The translations under genes and the position numbers were made by a program. From Profundibacter amoris (GTDB lineage: Bacteria; Pseudomonadota; Alphaproteobacteria; Rhodobacterales; Rhodobacteraceae), in contig NZ_CP032125.1 of assembly GCF_003544895.1 (NCBI RefSeq), positions 1 to 64,000 on the forward strand: a DNA stretch of 64,000 bases. The letters are read 5' to 3'. Of the stretch, positions 1-10,989 are shown one piece after another. The notes under the pieces are model-generated. The model was not told the origin of the DNA, did no database searches, and saw only the letters and a list, made by a program, of their open reading frames with translations. How positions within the stretch are numbered: position 1 is the stretch's first letter; the number at the start of each line of letters is the position of its first letter.

Positions 1-1341
1 ATGACGGATGAGTTGTGGGGCCAGGTACGACAGAAGCTACAGGAAACGGTGGGGGCGAATAACTATTCAACATGGATCGAGCCGCTGGTGTTTTCCAGTC
101 TGCAGGATGGCGTCGCCACCTTTGCCGTGCCGACCCAGTTTATTGGTGATTGGGTGCGCCGCAATTTTGCCGACCAGATCAAACATCTGATGACCACTGC
201 CGGTTCCGCTGTGACACGCATCGAATTTGCCGTGTCCAAACGGGCGCCTGCCAAACAGGCCACTGCCGCCAAAACCACCGCACCCAAACCCGCCGGCGAA
301 CTGCCCGGCGCCCCGCTGGACTCGCGTTTTACCTTTGACAGTTTCGTTGTCGGCAAGCCGAACGAGCTGGCCCATGCCGCCGCCAAACGCGTGGCCGAAG
401 GTGGTCCGGTCAGCTTTAACCCGCTGTTTCTGTATGGTGGCGTTGGTCTGGGTAAAACCCACCTGATGCACGCCATCGCCCACGAATTGAAAGCGCGCCG
501 TCCCGATCTGAATGTGGTTTACCTGTCGGCGGAACAATTCATGTATCGCTTTGTCCAGGCCCTGCGCGAACGCAAGATGATGGATTTCAAACAGCTGTTC
601 CGTTCGGTCGATGTGCTGATGGTGGACGATGTGCAATTCATCGCCGGTAAGGACAGCACACAGGAAGAATTCTTCCATACCTTCAACGCGCTGGTGGACC
701 AGAACAAACAGATCATCATTTCCGCCGATCGTGCGCCGGGTGAAATCAAGGGGCTTGAGGAACGGATCAAATCACGCCTGCAATCCGGTCTGGTTGTGGA
801 CCTGCACCCAACCGATTACGAATTGCGCCTTGGCATCCTGCAAACCAAGGTTGACGCCTACCGCGCCAAGAACGACGATCTGGTGATGTCCGACGGGGTG
901 CTGGAATTTCTGGCGCATCGCATTTCCACCAACGTTCGCGTGCTAGAAGGGGCGCTGACCCGCCTGTTCGCCTTTGCATCCCTTGTGGGTCGCGAAATCA
1001 CGCTGGAACTGGCGCAGGATTGTCTGGCTGATGTGCTGCGGGCCTCGGATCGCAAAATCACCATCGAGGAAATTCAGCGCAAGGTCAGCGAACATTACAA
1101 CATCCGCTTTAGCGATCTGATCGGCCCGCGCCGGATGCGCAATCTGGCCCGCCCGCGTCAAATCGCAATGTATCTGGCAAAACAGCTGACCTCGCGGTCC
1201 CTGCCCGAGATCGGGCGCCGCTTTGGCGGGCGCGATCACACCACGGTTATGCACGGTGTTCGCAAGATCGAAGAGCTAAAGGCGCTGGATAGCCAGATTT
1301 CCGACGATCTGGACCTGTTAAGGCGCGCATTAGAGGCCTAA
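1..1341 (+). CDS. dnaA: Chromosomal replication initiator protein DnaA
   Basis: DnaA binds DnaA boxes at the origin and opens the duplex to start chromosome replication. The 446-residue product has the expected four parts. There is an N-terminal helicase-loader-binding domain (about 1-80) and an Ala/Pro/Lys-rich linker (about 80-105). The AAA+ domain carries Walker A GGVGLGKT (about 146-153) and Walker B VLMVDD (about 205-210). The C-terminal DNA-binding domain carries the DnaA signature GRDHTTVMH (about 410-418). Length is normal for alphaproteobacteria. The start is the first base of the window, so its promoter and ribosome site are not visible. dnaN follows 99 bases later on the same strand, the common dnaA-dnaN arrangement. 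I saw no cluster of TTATCCACA-type boxes in the dnaA-dnaN gap, so the origin itself is probably elsewhere. Confidence 0.98.
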   Translation: MTDELWGQVRQKLQETVGANNYSTWIEPLVFSSLQDGVATFAVPTQFIGDWVRRNFADQIKHLMTTAGSAVTRIEFAVSKRAPAKQATAAKTTAPKPAGELPGAPLDSRFTFDSFVVGKPNELAHAAAKRVAEGGPVSFNPLFLYGGVGLGKTHLMHAIAHELKARRPDLNVVYLSAEQFMYRFVQALRERKMMDFKQLFRSVDVLMVDDVQFIAGKDSTQEEFFHTFNALVDQNKQIIISADRAPGEIKGLEERIKSRLQSGLVVDLHPTDYELRLGILQTKVDAYRAKNDDLVMSDGVLEFLAHRISTNVRVLEGALTRLFAFASLVGREITLELAQDCLADVLRASDRKITIEEIQRKVSEHYNIRFSDLIGPRRMRNLARPRQIAMYLAKQLTSRSLPEIGRRFGGRDHTTVMHGVRKIEELKALDSQISDDLDLLRRALEA

Positions 1342-1392
1342 ACGCTTGACGCGCAGGCCAATACGGCTGACATTCCAACAAAAGACTTGAGC

Positions 1393-1423
1393 GGGGCGTG
1401 AAATCGGCTAATTTCAGCGCCCC
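1393..1423 (+). other. Imperfect hairpin between dnaA and dnaN
   Basis: A 12-base arm (GGGGCGTGAAAT) pairs with its complement after a six-base loop, with one extra G in the right arm. No T-run follows, so it is not a classical intrinsic terminator. It lies about ten bases ahead of the dnaN ribosome site and could modulate read-through or translation. A weak promoter-like pair (TTGACG at 1346-1351, GACATT at 1369-1374, 17-base spacer) lies just upstream. Function is inference. Confidence 0.45.
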
Positions 1424-1446
1424 GATACCCTGTAGGAGCGATGGGA

Positions 1447-2565
1447 ATGAAAATCAGTATCGAGCGCGCAGACCTGTTAAAGGCCGTCGCACAGGCGCAA
1501 TCCGTTGTTGAACGGCGCAACACCATTCCGATCCTTGCCAATGTGCTGATCGAGGCCGAGGGCGAAACCGTCAGTTTCCGCGCTACTGATCTGGATATCG
1601 AGGTGGTGGACAAGATCACCGGTCAGGTCGAACGCGCCGGTGCCACCACGGTTTCCGCCGTGATGCTGCATGAAATCGTGCGCAAACTGCCGGACGGGGC
1701 GCTGGTGCAGCTGACCGATGACGGCACCTCGGGCCGCTTGACGATCGAGGCGGGGCGCTCGAACTTTTCGCTGGCGACATTGCCCAAAGAAGATTTCCCC
1801 GTGATGGCGTCCTCCGAATATGCCGCCAACTTTTCGGCCAAGGCCGACGTGCTGCGCCGGTTGTTTGATAAAACCAAATTCGCCATTTCCACCGAAGAAA
1901 CCCGTTACTATCTGAACGGCGTCTATATGCATGTGGCCGATGCCGAAGGCGGCAAGGTGCTGCGTTGCGTGGCCACCGATGGCCACCGTCTGGCCCGTGT
2001 CGATGCCGATCTGCCCGAAGGCGCTGCCGATATGGTTGGCGTGATCGTGCCGCGTAAAACCGTGAATGAAATGCGAAAACTGCTGGAAGACGACGATGTG
2101 CAAATCGCCGTGTCCGTATCGGAAACCAAGGTTCGCTTTGCCACGCCGGGTATCACCCTGACCTCCAAGGTGATCGACGGCACTTTCCCCGACTACACCC
2201 GCGTTATCCCCACTGGAAACACCAAGAAACTGGAAGTGGACGCTGCCGAATTCGCCAAGGCGGTTGATCGTGTGGCCACGGTTTCCTCCGAACGCTCGCG
2301 CGCCGTGAAACTGTCGCTGGACGAAGACCGGCTGATCCTGTCGGTCAACGCCCCTGACAGCGGCGCCGCCGAAGAAGAACTGGCCGTGGCTTATGGCGAC
2401 GAGCCGCTCGAGATCGGTTTCAACGCGAAATACCTGCTGGAAATCGCCTCGCAAGTAGATCGTGAAAACGCGGTGTTCATGTTCAATTCTGCCGGTGACC
2501 CGACATTGATGCGCGAGGGGAATGATACCTCGGCCGTCTATGTCGTGATGCCGATGCGCGTTTGA
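1447..2565 (+). CDS. dnaN: DNA polymerase III beta subunit (sliding clamp)
   Basis: The beta clamp is the ring-shaped dimer that tethers DNA polymerase III to the template. The 372-residue product starts MKISIERADLL and ends YVVMPMRV, both typical of the family, and has room for three clamp folds of about 120 residues each. An in-frame ATG also occurs at 1441. I chose 1447 because AGGAG at 1434-1438 is then eight bases away, against two bases for the upstream ATG, and because the family normally begins MK. The TGA stop overlaps the TTG start of recF by four bases, so the two are likely translationally coupled. Confidence 0.97.
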   Translation: MKISIERADLLKAVAQAQSVVERRNTIPILANVLIEAEGETVSFRATDLDIEVVDKITGQVERAGATTVSAVMLHEIVRKLPDGALVQLTDDGTSGRLTIEAGRSNFSLATLPKEDFPVMASSEYAANFSAKADVLRRLFDKTKFAISTEETRYYLNGVYMHVADAEGGKVLRCVATDGHRLARVDADLPEGAADMVGVIVPRKTVNEMRKLLEDDDVQIAVSVSETKVRFATPGITLTSKVIDGTFPDYTRVIPTGNTKKLEVDAAEFAKAVDRVATVSSERSRAVKLSLDEDRLILSVNAPDSGAAEEELAVAYGDEPLEIGFNAKYLLEIASQVDRENAVFMFNSAGDPTLMREGNDTSAVYVVMPMRV

Positions 2566-3677
2566 CAGAGCTGCGTGTAAAAGAGCTCAAGCTCTCGCAT
2601 TTCCGTTCGCACAAGGCGCTGGTTCTGGCGCTGGATGCGCGGCCCGTGGCGATCTACGGGCCGAACGGGGCAGGTAAAACCAATATTCTGGAAGCGGTGT
2701 CGATGCTGTCGCCCGGTCGTGGCCTGCGCCGTGCCACCGCTGATGAAATGACCCGCAAGCCCGAGGCGCTGGGCTGGAAGATCACCGCGATTTTGCAAAG
2801 CCTGCACCAGATGCACGAGGTCGAAACATGGTCCGAGGGCGGGGCCTCGCGCAATGTGCGGATTGACGGCAAGGTCGCGCCGCAAGTGGCGCTGGGCCGC
2901 ATTGCGCGGGTGCTGTGGCTGGTGCCGTCAATGGACCGGCTGTGGACCGAAGGGGCCGAGGGGCGACGGCGGTTTCTGGACCGCATGACGATGAGTTTCG
3001 AGCCATCCCACGCCGAGGCCGTCCTGACCTATGAAAAAGCCATGCGCGAACGTAACCGGTTGTTGAAGGATGGGCAGCGCGATGCGGGCTGGTACGCAGC
3101 GTTAGAGACACAAATGGCCCGCGCGGGGGCCGAAATCCACGCCAACCGGATGGCCGCTCTGGAACAGTTGGTCGCCGCACAGGCCGAGGCCGAAACATCC
3201 TTCCCCACCGCGACCCTGACCCTGATCCATCCCGAAGGTTCGGACGCCCTGATGGGCGAGGTATCGCTGCTGGACGCCTTCGCCCAAAGCCGCCCGCGCG
3301 ACCTGATGGCCGGCCGCACCCTGACCGGCCCGCACCGCGCCGACCTGTTCGCCGAATACACCGCCAAGGGCGTGCCGGCGCGCGATTGTTCCACTGGCGA
3401 ACAAAAGGCACTGTTGGTGTCGCTGATCCTTGCCAACGCGCGGGCGCTAAAGGCACAGGTGGGCGCCCCGCCGATCCTGCTGCTGGACGAAGTCGCCGCC
3501 CACCTGGACGCCGACCGCCGCGCCGCGCTTTATGACGAAATCTGCGCCTTGGGCGCGCAGGCATGGATGACAGGCACCGGCGCGGAACTGTTCACAGCAC
3601 TGGGGGATCGGGCGATGTATCTGCAAGTGACCGAGGAAAACGCGATCTCGGCTGTTGCGCGCATTTCCACCCCCTAA
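2562..3677 (+). CDS. recF: DNA replication and repair protein RecF
   Basis: RecF is an SMC-like ATPase that helps RecOR load RecA at gaps left by stalled forks. The 371-residue product has Walker A GPNGAGKT (33-40), the signature region STGEQKALL, and a Walker B LLLDEVAAHLD with its Asp near residue 309. The start appears to be TTG at 2562, overlapping the dnaN stop as TTGA. No in-frame ATG or GTG precedes the conserved ELKLSHFRSH segment, so a TTG start is the only reasonable choice. Length and gene position (dnaN-recF-gyrB) match the family. Confidence 0.96.
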   Translation: MTELRVKELKLSHFRSHKALVLALDARPVAIYGPNGAGKTNILEAVSMLSPGRGLRRATADEMTRKPEALGWKITAILQSLHQMHEVETWSEGGASRNVRIDGKVAPQVALGRIARVLWLVPSMDRLWTEGAEGRRRFLDRMTMSFEPSHAEAVLTYEKAMRERNRLLKDGQRDAGWYAALETQMARAGAEIHANRMAALEQLVAAQAEAETSFPTATLTLIHPEGSDALMGEVSLLDAFAQSRPRDLMAGRTLTGPHRADLFAEYTAKGVPARDCSTGEQKALLVSLILANARALKAQVGAPPILLLDEVAAHLDADRRAALYDEICALGAQAWMTGTGAELFTALGDRAMYLQVTEENAISAVARISTP

Positions 3678-3680
3678 ATC

Positions 3681-6154
<2,474 letters not shown>

Positions 6155-6181
6155 CGATCCCTTCCAACAGGAGGAACCCCC

Positions 6182-6781
6182 ATGCCCAACGCCTTGATCG
6201 TCATCGACGTGCAAAACGATTTCTGTCCCGGCGGGGCGCTGGCTGTGGGCGGGGGGGATCAAATCATCCCGCAGATCAATGCGATGATGGGGAATTTTGA
6301 CGCCATTATCCTGACGCAGGACTGGCACCCGCAGGGTCATTCCTCCTTTGCCAGCAGCCACGCTGGCAAGGCGCCGTTCGACATGATCGACATGCCCTAT
6401 GGCGCGCAGGTGTTGTGGCCGGATCATTGCGTGCAGGGCATGGACGGGGCCAGTTTTCATGCTGGTCTGAACGCAGATGCCGCCGATATGATCATCCGCA
6501 AGGGCTATAACCCCGATATCGACAGTTATTCGGCCTTTTTTGAAAATGACCACAAAACCCCGACGGGGCTTGAGGGCTATCTGCGCACCCGTGGCATCAC
6601 CAGCCTGACGATGGTTGGCCTTGCTACCGATTTCTGCGTGCATTTTTCCGCTGTGGATGCGGCCAAACTGGGCTTTGATGTGACGGTTCCGGAAGGGGCC
6701 TGTCGGGCCATTGATATGGACGGCAGCCTTGCCGCCGCCCGCGCCGCGATGCAAGGTGCCGGCGTAAAACTGGAAAGCTGA
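6182..6781 (+). CDS. pncA: Nicotinamidase
   Basis: Nicotinamidase hydrolyses nicotinamide to nicotinate and ammonia in NAD salvage. The 199-residue isochorismatase-fold product shows the catalytic Asp9 in VIDVQNDFCPGG and the nucleophile Cys152 in LATDFCVHFSAVDAA. The catalytic Lys is likely in IIRKGYNPDIDSYS, and the metal-binding DWHPQGHSSFAS segment is present. A strong AGGAGG lies just ahead of the ATG. The next gene, pncB, begins three bases after the stop and encodes the following step, so the two form a short nicotinamide-to-nicotinate-mononucleotide operon. Confidence 0.95.
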   Translation: MPNALIVIDVQNDFCPGGALAVGGGDQIIPQINAMMGNFDAIILTQDWHPQGHSSFASSHAGKAPFDMIDMPYGAQVLWPDHCVQGMDGASFHAGLNADAADMIIRKGYNPDIDSYSAFFENDHKTPTGLEGYLRTRGITSLTMVGLATDFCVHFSAVDAAKLGFDVTVPEGACRAIDMDGSLAAARAAMQGAGVKLES

Positions 6782-6784
6782 CAC

Positions 6785-8077
6785 ATGGTCGATATCGCCA
6801 CCCGCGTTTATAATCATAAATGGAAGATCGACCCGATCATCCGTTCGCTGATCGATACGGATTTCTACAAGCTGCTGATGTGCCAGTCGGTGTTCCGCAA
6901 CAGGCCCGACACCACCGTCACCTTTTCGTTGATCAACCGTTCCAAACACATCCGCCTTGCCGATCTGATTGACGAGGGCGAGTTGCGCGAGCAACTGGAT
7001 CACATTCGCTCGCTATCGCTGTCGCGCGGCGAAAGCACATGGCTGCGCGGCAACATGTTTTACGGCAAACGCGCCATGTTCCGCCCCGATTTCATGGAGT
7101 GGTTCGAAGGCATGGGCCTGCCCCCCTACCATCTGGAAAAACGCGACGGGCAGTATGAACTGACATTCGAGGGCAAATGGCACGAGGTCATGCTGTGGGA
7201 AATTCCGGCGCTGGCGGTGCTGATGGAGCTGCGCTCGCGGGCGGTTTTGCATACCATGGGACGGTTCGAATTGCAGGTGCTCTATGCGCGTGCCATGGCA
7301 AAACTGTGGGAAAAAGTTGAAAAACTGCGCGGGCTTGATGGCCTGAGGCTGGCCGATTTCGGCACCCGCCGCCGGCACAGTTTTCTGTGGCAGGACTGGT
7401 GCGTTCAGGCGATGCATGAAGGGTTGGGTAATAAATTTGTTGGCACCTCGAATTGCCTGATTGCAATGCGTCGCGAGGTTGAGGCGATTGGCACCAATGC
7501 CCACGAACTGCCGATGGTTTACGCGGCACTTGCCGAAACGGACGAAGAATTGCGGCAGGCGCCTTACGATGTTCTGGCCGACTGGCACGAAGAACATGAC
7601 GGCAATCTGCGGATCATCCTGCCTGATACCTACGGCACCAAAGGCTTCCTTGAAAACGCGCCGGACTGGCTGGCGGGCTGGACCGGAATTCGCATCGACA
7701 GTGGTGATCCGGCCACGGGGGCCGAGATTGCAATAGACTGGTGGAAAAGCCGTGGCGAGGACCCGACGAAAAAGCTGGTGATCTTCTCGGACGGGCTGGA
7801 TGTTGACAAGATAATAGAACTACAAAACCGGTTTAGTGGAAAGGTTCGGCCATCGTTTGGCTGGGGCACTTTGATGACCAATGATTTCCGTGGACTAACC
7901 CCGAACGACTCGCTGGCGCCGTTTTCCATCGTTTGCAAGGCGATTGCGGCCAATGGGCGGCCAACGGTGAAACTGTCGGATAACCCGAACAAGGCGATGG
8001 GTCCGGCGGATGAAATCGCCCGCTACAAACGGGTGTTCGGCGTGGGCGAGCAAGAGGCACAAGAGGTGGTGGTTTAG
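6785..8077 (+). CDS. pncB: Nicotinate phosphoribosyltransferase
   Basis: PncB joins nicotinate to PRPP, with ATP hydrolysis, to give nicotinate mononucleotide. The 430-residue product begins with the family N-terminus ([17 protein letters not shown]) and has the conserved [11 protein letters not shown] and VGTSN segments. The later [17 protein letters not shown] and [10 protein letters not shown] phosphate-binding motifs are also present. It follows pncA at three bases. Its stop overlaps by four bases the stop of the convergent kinase gene on the minus strand, with no obvious terminator between them. Confidence 0.96.
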   Translation: MVDIATRVYNHKWKIDPIIRSLIDTDFYKLLMCQSVFRNRPDTTVTFSLINRSKHIRLADLIDEGELREQLDHIRSLSLSRGESTWLRGNMFYGKRAMFRPDFMEWFEGMGLPPYHLEKRDGQYELTFEGKWHEVMLWEIPALAVLMELRSRAVLHTMGRFELQVLYARAMAKLWEKVEKLRGLDGLRLADFGTRRRHSFLWQDWCVQAMHEGLGNKFVGTSNCLIAMRREVEAIGTNAHELPMVYAALAETDEELRQAPYDVLADWHEEHDGNLRIILPDTYGTKGFLENAPDWLAGWTGIRIDSGDPATGAEIAIDWWKSRGEDPTKKLVIFSDGLDVDKIIELQNRFSGKVRPSFGWGTLMTNDFRGLTPNDSLAPFSIVCKAIAANGRPTVKLSDNPNKAMGPADEIARYKRVFGVGEQEAQEVVV

Positions 8078-9048
8078 GCGCCGTAGATCGGTTTGCCGTC
8101 CAGATACCGTTCGGCGATTTTCACGGCGCGGTTGGAATAGGTAATCAATGCCGGATCGTTTGGTGCATATCTTGGCATACACCAGCCGCAGGATGCCAGT
8201 GCGCGAATTACGGTAAAAACAGGCACTAATGCAGCGGATTTTGCGTCTAACCCGTAGCCTTCGCACAGGGCCGCCGCCAGTTCTGCGGCATTGGGCAAAT
8301 CCCAGTTTTGTGACATGGCGACACCCGGATCATACAGCCGGAACCCGTAAACCCCGTCATCAAAGTCGATCAGGCTAACACTATCTCCTTGCACAAACAC
8401 GTTTTCCCGCAGGGCATCTGCGTGGATCAACCCGAAATCAGCATCACCCGAAAGGGCCTGCAACTCACCCTGCAAACGGCTGCGGGCCTCTTGTAGCAGG
8501 GCCATTTCCCCCTGTGTTAGAGCCGCATTTTCCCAAAAACGGCCCCACAGCGGCACCTCTCCCAACAACCCGTCAATATCCAGTCGGGGCCGTTCAAACC
8601 AGTCCGGCAGGGACAGGGTATCGCTGATCCGGTGCAACAGCGCCAGCTCTGCGCCAAGCGCGTGATATAACTGCGCCTGTCTGTCCGGCGCCCATGTAAA
8701 CGGCACGCCGCCTTCACCCAAAGGCTCGCCTTCGCTCCATGTCACCAGTGAAGCCACCCGCCTCGCATCCGGCACTTGCGTAATCACGTCACCATCGCGG
8801 GTTTGTAGCGGGCAGGGTACGGCCATTGTGGCCTGCGCCAGCCCCAGTGACCAGACCAGTTCCGATCGTATCGCCGCATCGGTCTGATACCCCGGCCGGT
8901 GCAGACGCAAGGCGGCGCGCGTGCCATCCGGTCCCGTCACCTCGAACACCGCGTTTTCACGGTTCTTGATCAGGCGCGGGGTGCAGGCGGGCACATCCCA
9001 TGCCGCCAGCGCGGCCTTGGCATAGTCGATGGCTTGTGCGTCGTTCAT
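8074..9048 (-). CDS. APH-family small-molecule kinase, possibly hydroxylysine kinase-like
   Basis: This 324-residue protein has the aminoglycoside phosphotransferase fold. The N-lobe segment [20 protein letters not shown] is followed by the catalytic loop HADALRENV (HxDxxxxN) and the magnesium-binding [10 protein letters not shown]. Its start overlaps the stop of the class III aminotransferase-fold gene as ATGA. In animals an APH-fold kinase (hydroxylysine kinase) works with a class III aminotransferase-fold phospho-lyase, and the bacterial pairing here suggests the same two-step chemistry: phosphorylate an amino alcohol, then eliminate phosphate. The substrate cannot be read from the sequence. 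Alternatives include a homoserine-type or antibiotic kinase, which I think less likely because of the neighbour. Confidence 0.75.
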   Translation of the reverse strand: MNDAQAIDYAKAALAAWDVPACTPRLIKNRENAVFEVTGPDGTRAALRLHRPGYQTDAAIRSELVWSLGLAQATMAVPCPLQTRDGDVITQVPDARRVASLVTWSEGEPLGEGGVPFTWAPDRQAQLYHALGAELALLHRISDTLSLPDWFERPRLDIDGLLGEVPLWGRFWENAALTQGEMALLQEARSRLQGELQALSGDADFGLIHADALRENVFVQGDSVSLIDFDDGVYGFRLYDPGVAMSQNWDLPNAAELAAALCEGYGLDAKSAALVPVFTVIRALASCGWCMPRYAPNDPALITYSNRAVKIAERYLDGKPIYGA

Positions 9049-10310
9049 TTCAATACCGCCGCAAAGGCATCATCCATCACCGACACCAGCAGATCGGTGT
9101 TTTGGCGGGAAAACACGCAAGGCGGGCGGATTTTCAGGGCGTTGTCGAACCGCCCCACTGTGCTGAGCAACACGCCGCGCTGCCGCATTTCATTCACCAT
9201 CCGCAAGGCCAGATCACTGGCGGGCTCATCCCCTTGCATCAGCTCGACCCCGAAAAACAGCCCCGCGCCGCGCACATCGGCGATCACATCGTATTTTCCA
9301 GACAGCCCCTGCAATTGCTCCAATGCATAAGCGCCCACATCGCGGGCGTTTTTGACCAGCTTTTCGTCCTCGATCACCTCAAGCGTCGCCATCGCCGCTG
9401 CCGCGCTGACAGGATTTCCGCCGAAAGTGTTGAAATATTTGAACACGTCCTGAAACGCCTCCAGCACCTCGGGCCGCGTCACAACAGCCGCCACCGGATG
9501 CCCGTTGGCCATCGGCTTGCCCAATGTCACGATGTCCGGCGCAAAGTCCAGCCGTTCATGCCCCCACCAATGACTGCCCAGCCGCCCGAAACCCGGCTGT
9601 ACCTCGTCCGAAATGATCAACCCGCCAGCCTTGCGCACCGCCGCTATGGCGCGATCCAGAAAACCGCGTTCAAGCGTCGGGAAGCCTTCGTTGGCGAAAT
9701 AGGGACAGATGATCAGGGCGCCAACACCGTGGCCCGAGGCCTCTAGTTCGGCAATAGCAGTCTCTATTCCGGCGCAAAATGCTTCTGCCTGCTCCGCGCG
9801 ACTGCCCCCGACGGGGTGCAGGTTATCTGGTGCGGGCACCTGTCGGACGTGATCGCCATAGCCCCCCACCGGCACCTTTGTCGCGTTCAACTGGCTGACC
9901 GCAGCCGTGTTGCCGTGATAGGTGTTGTCGGTGCCGATAATGCCGGTTTTTCCTGTCACCGCCTGCGCCATGCGCAGGGCAACGTCATTGGCCTCGGAAC
10001 CGGAATTCACCATGATTAACGAGGCCAGACCATGCCCGAATTTCGCTGTCAGCCGTTCGCCATATTCCACCACCCCGTCATGCACATAGCGCGTATGCAC
10101 GTTCAGCGTGGCGGCCTGACGGGCGATGGCATCAACTACCCTGGGGTGACAATGCCCCACATGCGGCACGTTGTTGTAGCAATCCAGATAGCGCCGCCCG
10201 TCCGCATCGAACAGCCACACACCCTCGCCCCGCACTGGCGCGAAAGGGTCATCATAAAATGTGGTGACATGGCGCCCCAACAGACGTTTGCGCCGTTCGA
10301 TCAAATTCAT
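9045..10310 (-). CDS. Class III aminotransferase-fold PLP enzyme, probably phospho-lyase
   Basis: This 421-residue protein is a PLP enzyme of aminotransferase class III. It has VNSGSEANDVALRMA near the cofactor phosphate, the Asp motif SDEVQPGFGRLG and the Schiff-base lysine in LGKPMANGHP. The N-terminus (RRYLDCYNNVPHVGHCHP) resembles the group containing ethanolamine-phosphate and phosphohydroxylysine phospho-lyases and alanine-glyoxylate aminotransferase 2. It overlaps arfB upstream (ATGA) and the APH-fold kinase downstream (ATGA). The kinase partner favours a phospho-lyase role over simple transamination; that is inference. If correct, the pair would turn an amino alcohol into an aldehyde, ammonia and phosphate. 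Confidence 0.8.
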   Translation of the reverse strand: MNLIERRKRLLGRHVTTFYDDPFAPVRGEGVWLFDADGRRYLDCYNNVPHVGHCHPRVVDAIARQAATLNVHTRYVHDGVVEYGERLTAKFGHGLASLIMVNSGSEANDVALRMAQAVTGKTGIIGTDNTYHGNTAAVSQLNATKVPVGGYGDHVRQVPAPDNLHPVGGSRAEQAEAFCAGIETAIAELEASGHGVGALIICPYFANEGFPTLERGFLDRAIAAVRKAGGLIISDEVQPGFGRLGSHWWGHERLDFAPDIVTLGKPMANGHPVAAVVTRPEVLEAFQDVFKYFNTFGGNPVSAAAAMATLEVIEDEKLVKNARDVGAYALEQLQGLSGKYDVIADVRGAGLFFGVELMQGDEPASDLALRMVNEMRQRGVLLSTVGRFDNALKIRPPCVFSRQNTDLLVSVMDDAFAAVLK

Positions 10311-10729
10311 TCGTCGCCCTTTACCTTGCCGCGCAGCGCCTTGACCTGTCCGCGTTTTACCTTGCCTTCCACCCGCCGCCGTTTCGAGGCCAGCGTTGGC
10401 CGTGTTTTGATCCGCCGCTTGGGCACATGCAAGGATTTTTCAATCAGTTCCGCCAGCCGTTCACGGGCGATTTCGCGGTTGCGGGCCTGACTGCGGGTAT
10501 CCTCGACCCGTATCACAATCGCCCCGTCCAGCGTCCAGCGCCGGCCGGCCAATCGCTTCAGCCGTGCCTTGACAGCCCCCGTCAGATTCGGGCTACGCGC
10601 GGCCTCGAACCGCAGTTCAACCGCTGTCGCCACCTTGTTCACATTCTGCCCGCCGGGGCCGGAGGATCGGGTGAAACTCTCGCTCAACTCCCAATCTGCC
10701 AGTGTTATGTCGTCGTTGATCCGTAACAT
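10307..10729 (-). CDS. arfB: Alternative ribosome-rescue factor ArfB (YaeJ-type peptidyl-tRNA hydrolase)
   Basis: ArfB releases ribosomes stalled on mRNAs without a stop codon by hydrolysing the peptidyl-tRNA. The 140-residue product has the release-factor GGQ motif in SSGPGGQNVNK (Gly26-Gly27-Gln28). Its Lys/Arg-rich C-terminal tail is the part that enters the empty mRNA channel in this family. Length matches E. coli YaeJ and excludes a full release factor. It is the first gene of an overlapping operon with the PLP enzyme and kinase. A terminator and a tiny ORF lie directly upstream on the same strand. Confidence 0.94.
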   Translation of the reverse strand: MLRINDDITLADWELSESFTRSSGPGGQNVNKVATAVELRFEAARSPNLTGAVKARLKRLAGRRWTLDGAIVIRVEDTRSQARNREIARERLAELIEKSLHVPKRRIKTRPTLASKRRRVEGKVKRGQVKALRGKVKGDE

Positions 10730-10764
10730 GGGGCGACACTAGGACAGGATGCCGGAAACGGAAA

Positions 10765-10791
10765 GAGCCTCTGCGGCTTTCGCAGAGGCTC
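10765..10791 (-). terminator. Intrinsic terminator between small ORF and arfB
   Basis: A perfect 11-base stem (GAGCCTCTGCG at 10765-10775 and its complement at 10781-10791) encloses a five-base loop. Read on the minus strand it is followed by TTTCCGTTT, so it should end transcripts coming from the small ORF or yhhQ. It sits 36 bases before the arfB start, so arfB needs read-through or a promoter in that short gap. Confidence 0.75.
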
Positions 10792-10864
10792 CCCTCGAGA
10801 ATTGGAGGTGGCAAGCGGGGCAAATGGCACCCGAAGCCAGATGATTATCCAAGGGGGCTGCCCC

Positions 10865-10921
10865 CTAAATCCTCACCTCGCACGTAATCCTCACCAGTTG
10901 CTCCTGAATCCCAATAGACAT
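10865..10921 (-). CDS. Putative 18-residue small protein or leader peptide
   Basis: The ORF encodes MSIGIQEQLVRITCEVRI and ends in TAG. It is supported less by the peptide than by its setting. AGAAAGGAGGTG (minus strand, 10936-10925) matches the full complement of the usual alphaproteobacterial 16S rRNA 3-prime tail and ends three bases before the ATG. A TTGACA box lies upstream and a strong terminator downstream. Two AGG arginine codons occur among the 18. The transcript also contains CACCTCC (10810-10804), able to pair with the ribosome site. I do not recognise the peptide. It could be a leader that controls arfB, a small protein, or part of a regulatory RNA. Confidence 0.5.
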   Translation of the reverse strand: MSIGIQEQLVRITCEVRI

Positions 10922-10977
10922 AGGCACCTCCTTTCTGAATGTTGATAACATCCCGATGGTGCCACAGATTTTGCATA

Positions 10978-10983
10978 TGTCAA
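10978..10983 (-). promoter_or_regulatory. Candidate -35 element for the small-ORF unit
   Basis: TTGACA on the minus strand is a perfect -35 consensus in the gap after yhhQ. The -10 region 17-18 bases on (ACCATC) is a poor match, so the promoter call is tentative. If used, it would give a transcript of about 180 bases ending at the terminator at 10765. Confidence 0.35.
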
Positions 10984-10989
10984 AAGGTT

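Noticed and set aside
1342-1440. Replication origin next to dnaA
   Set aside because: No cluster of DnaA boxes or AT-rich unwinding region seen; in alphaproteobacteria the origin is often away from dnaA.
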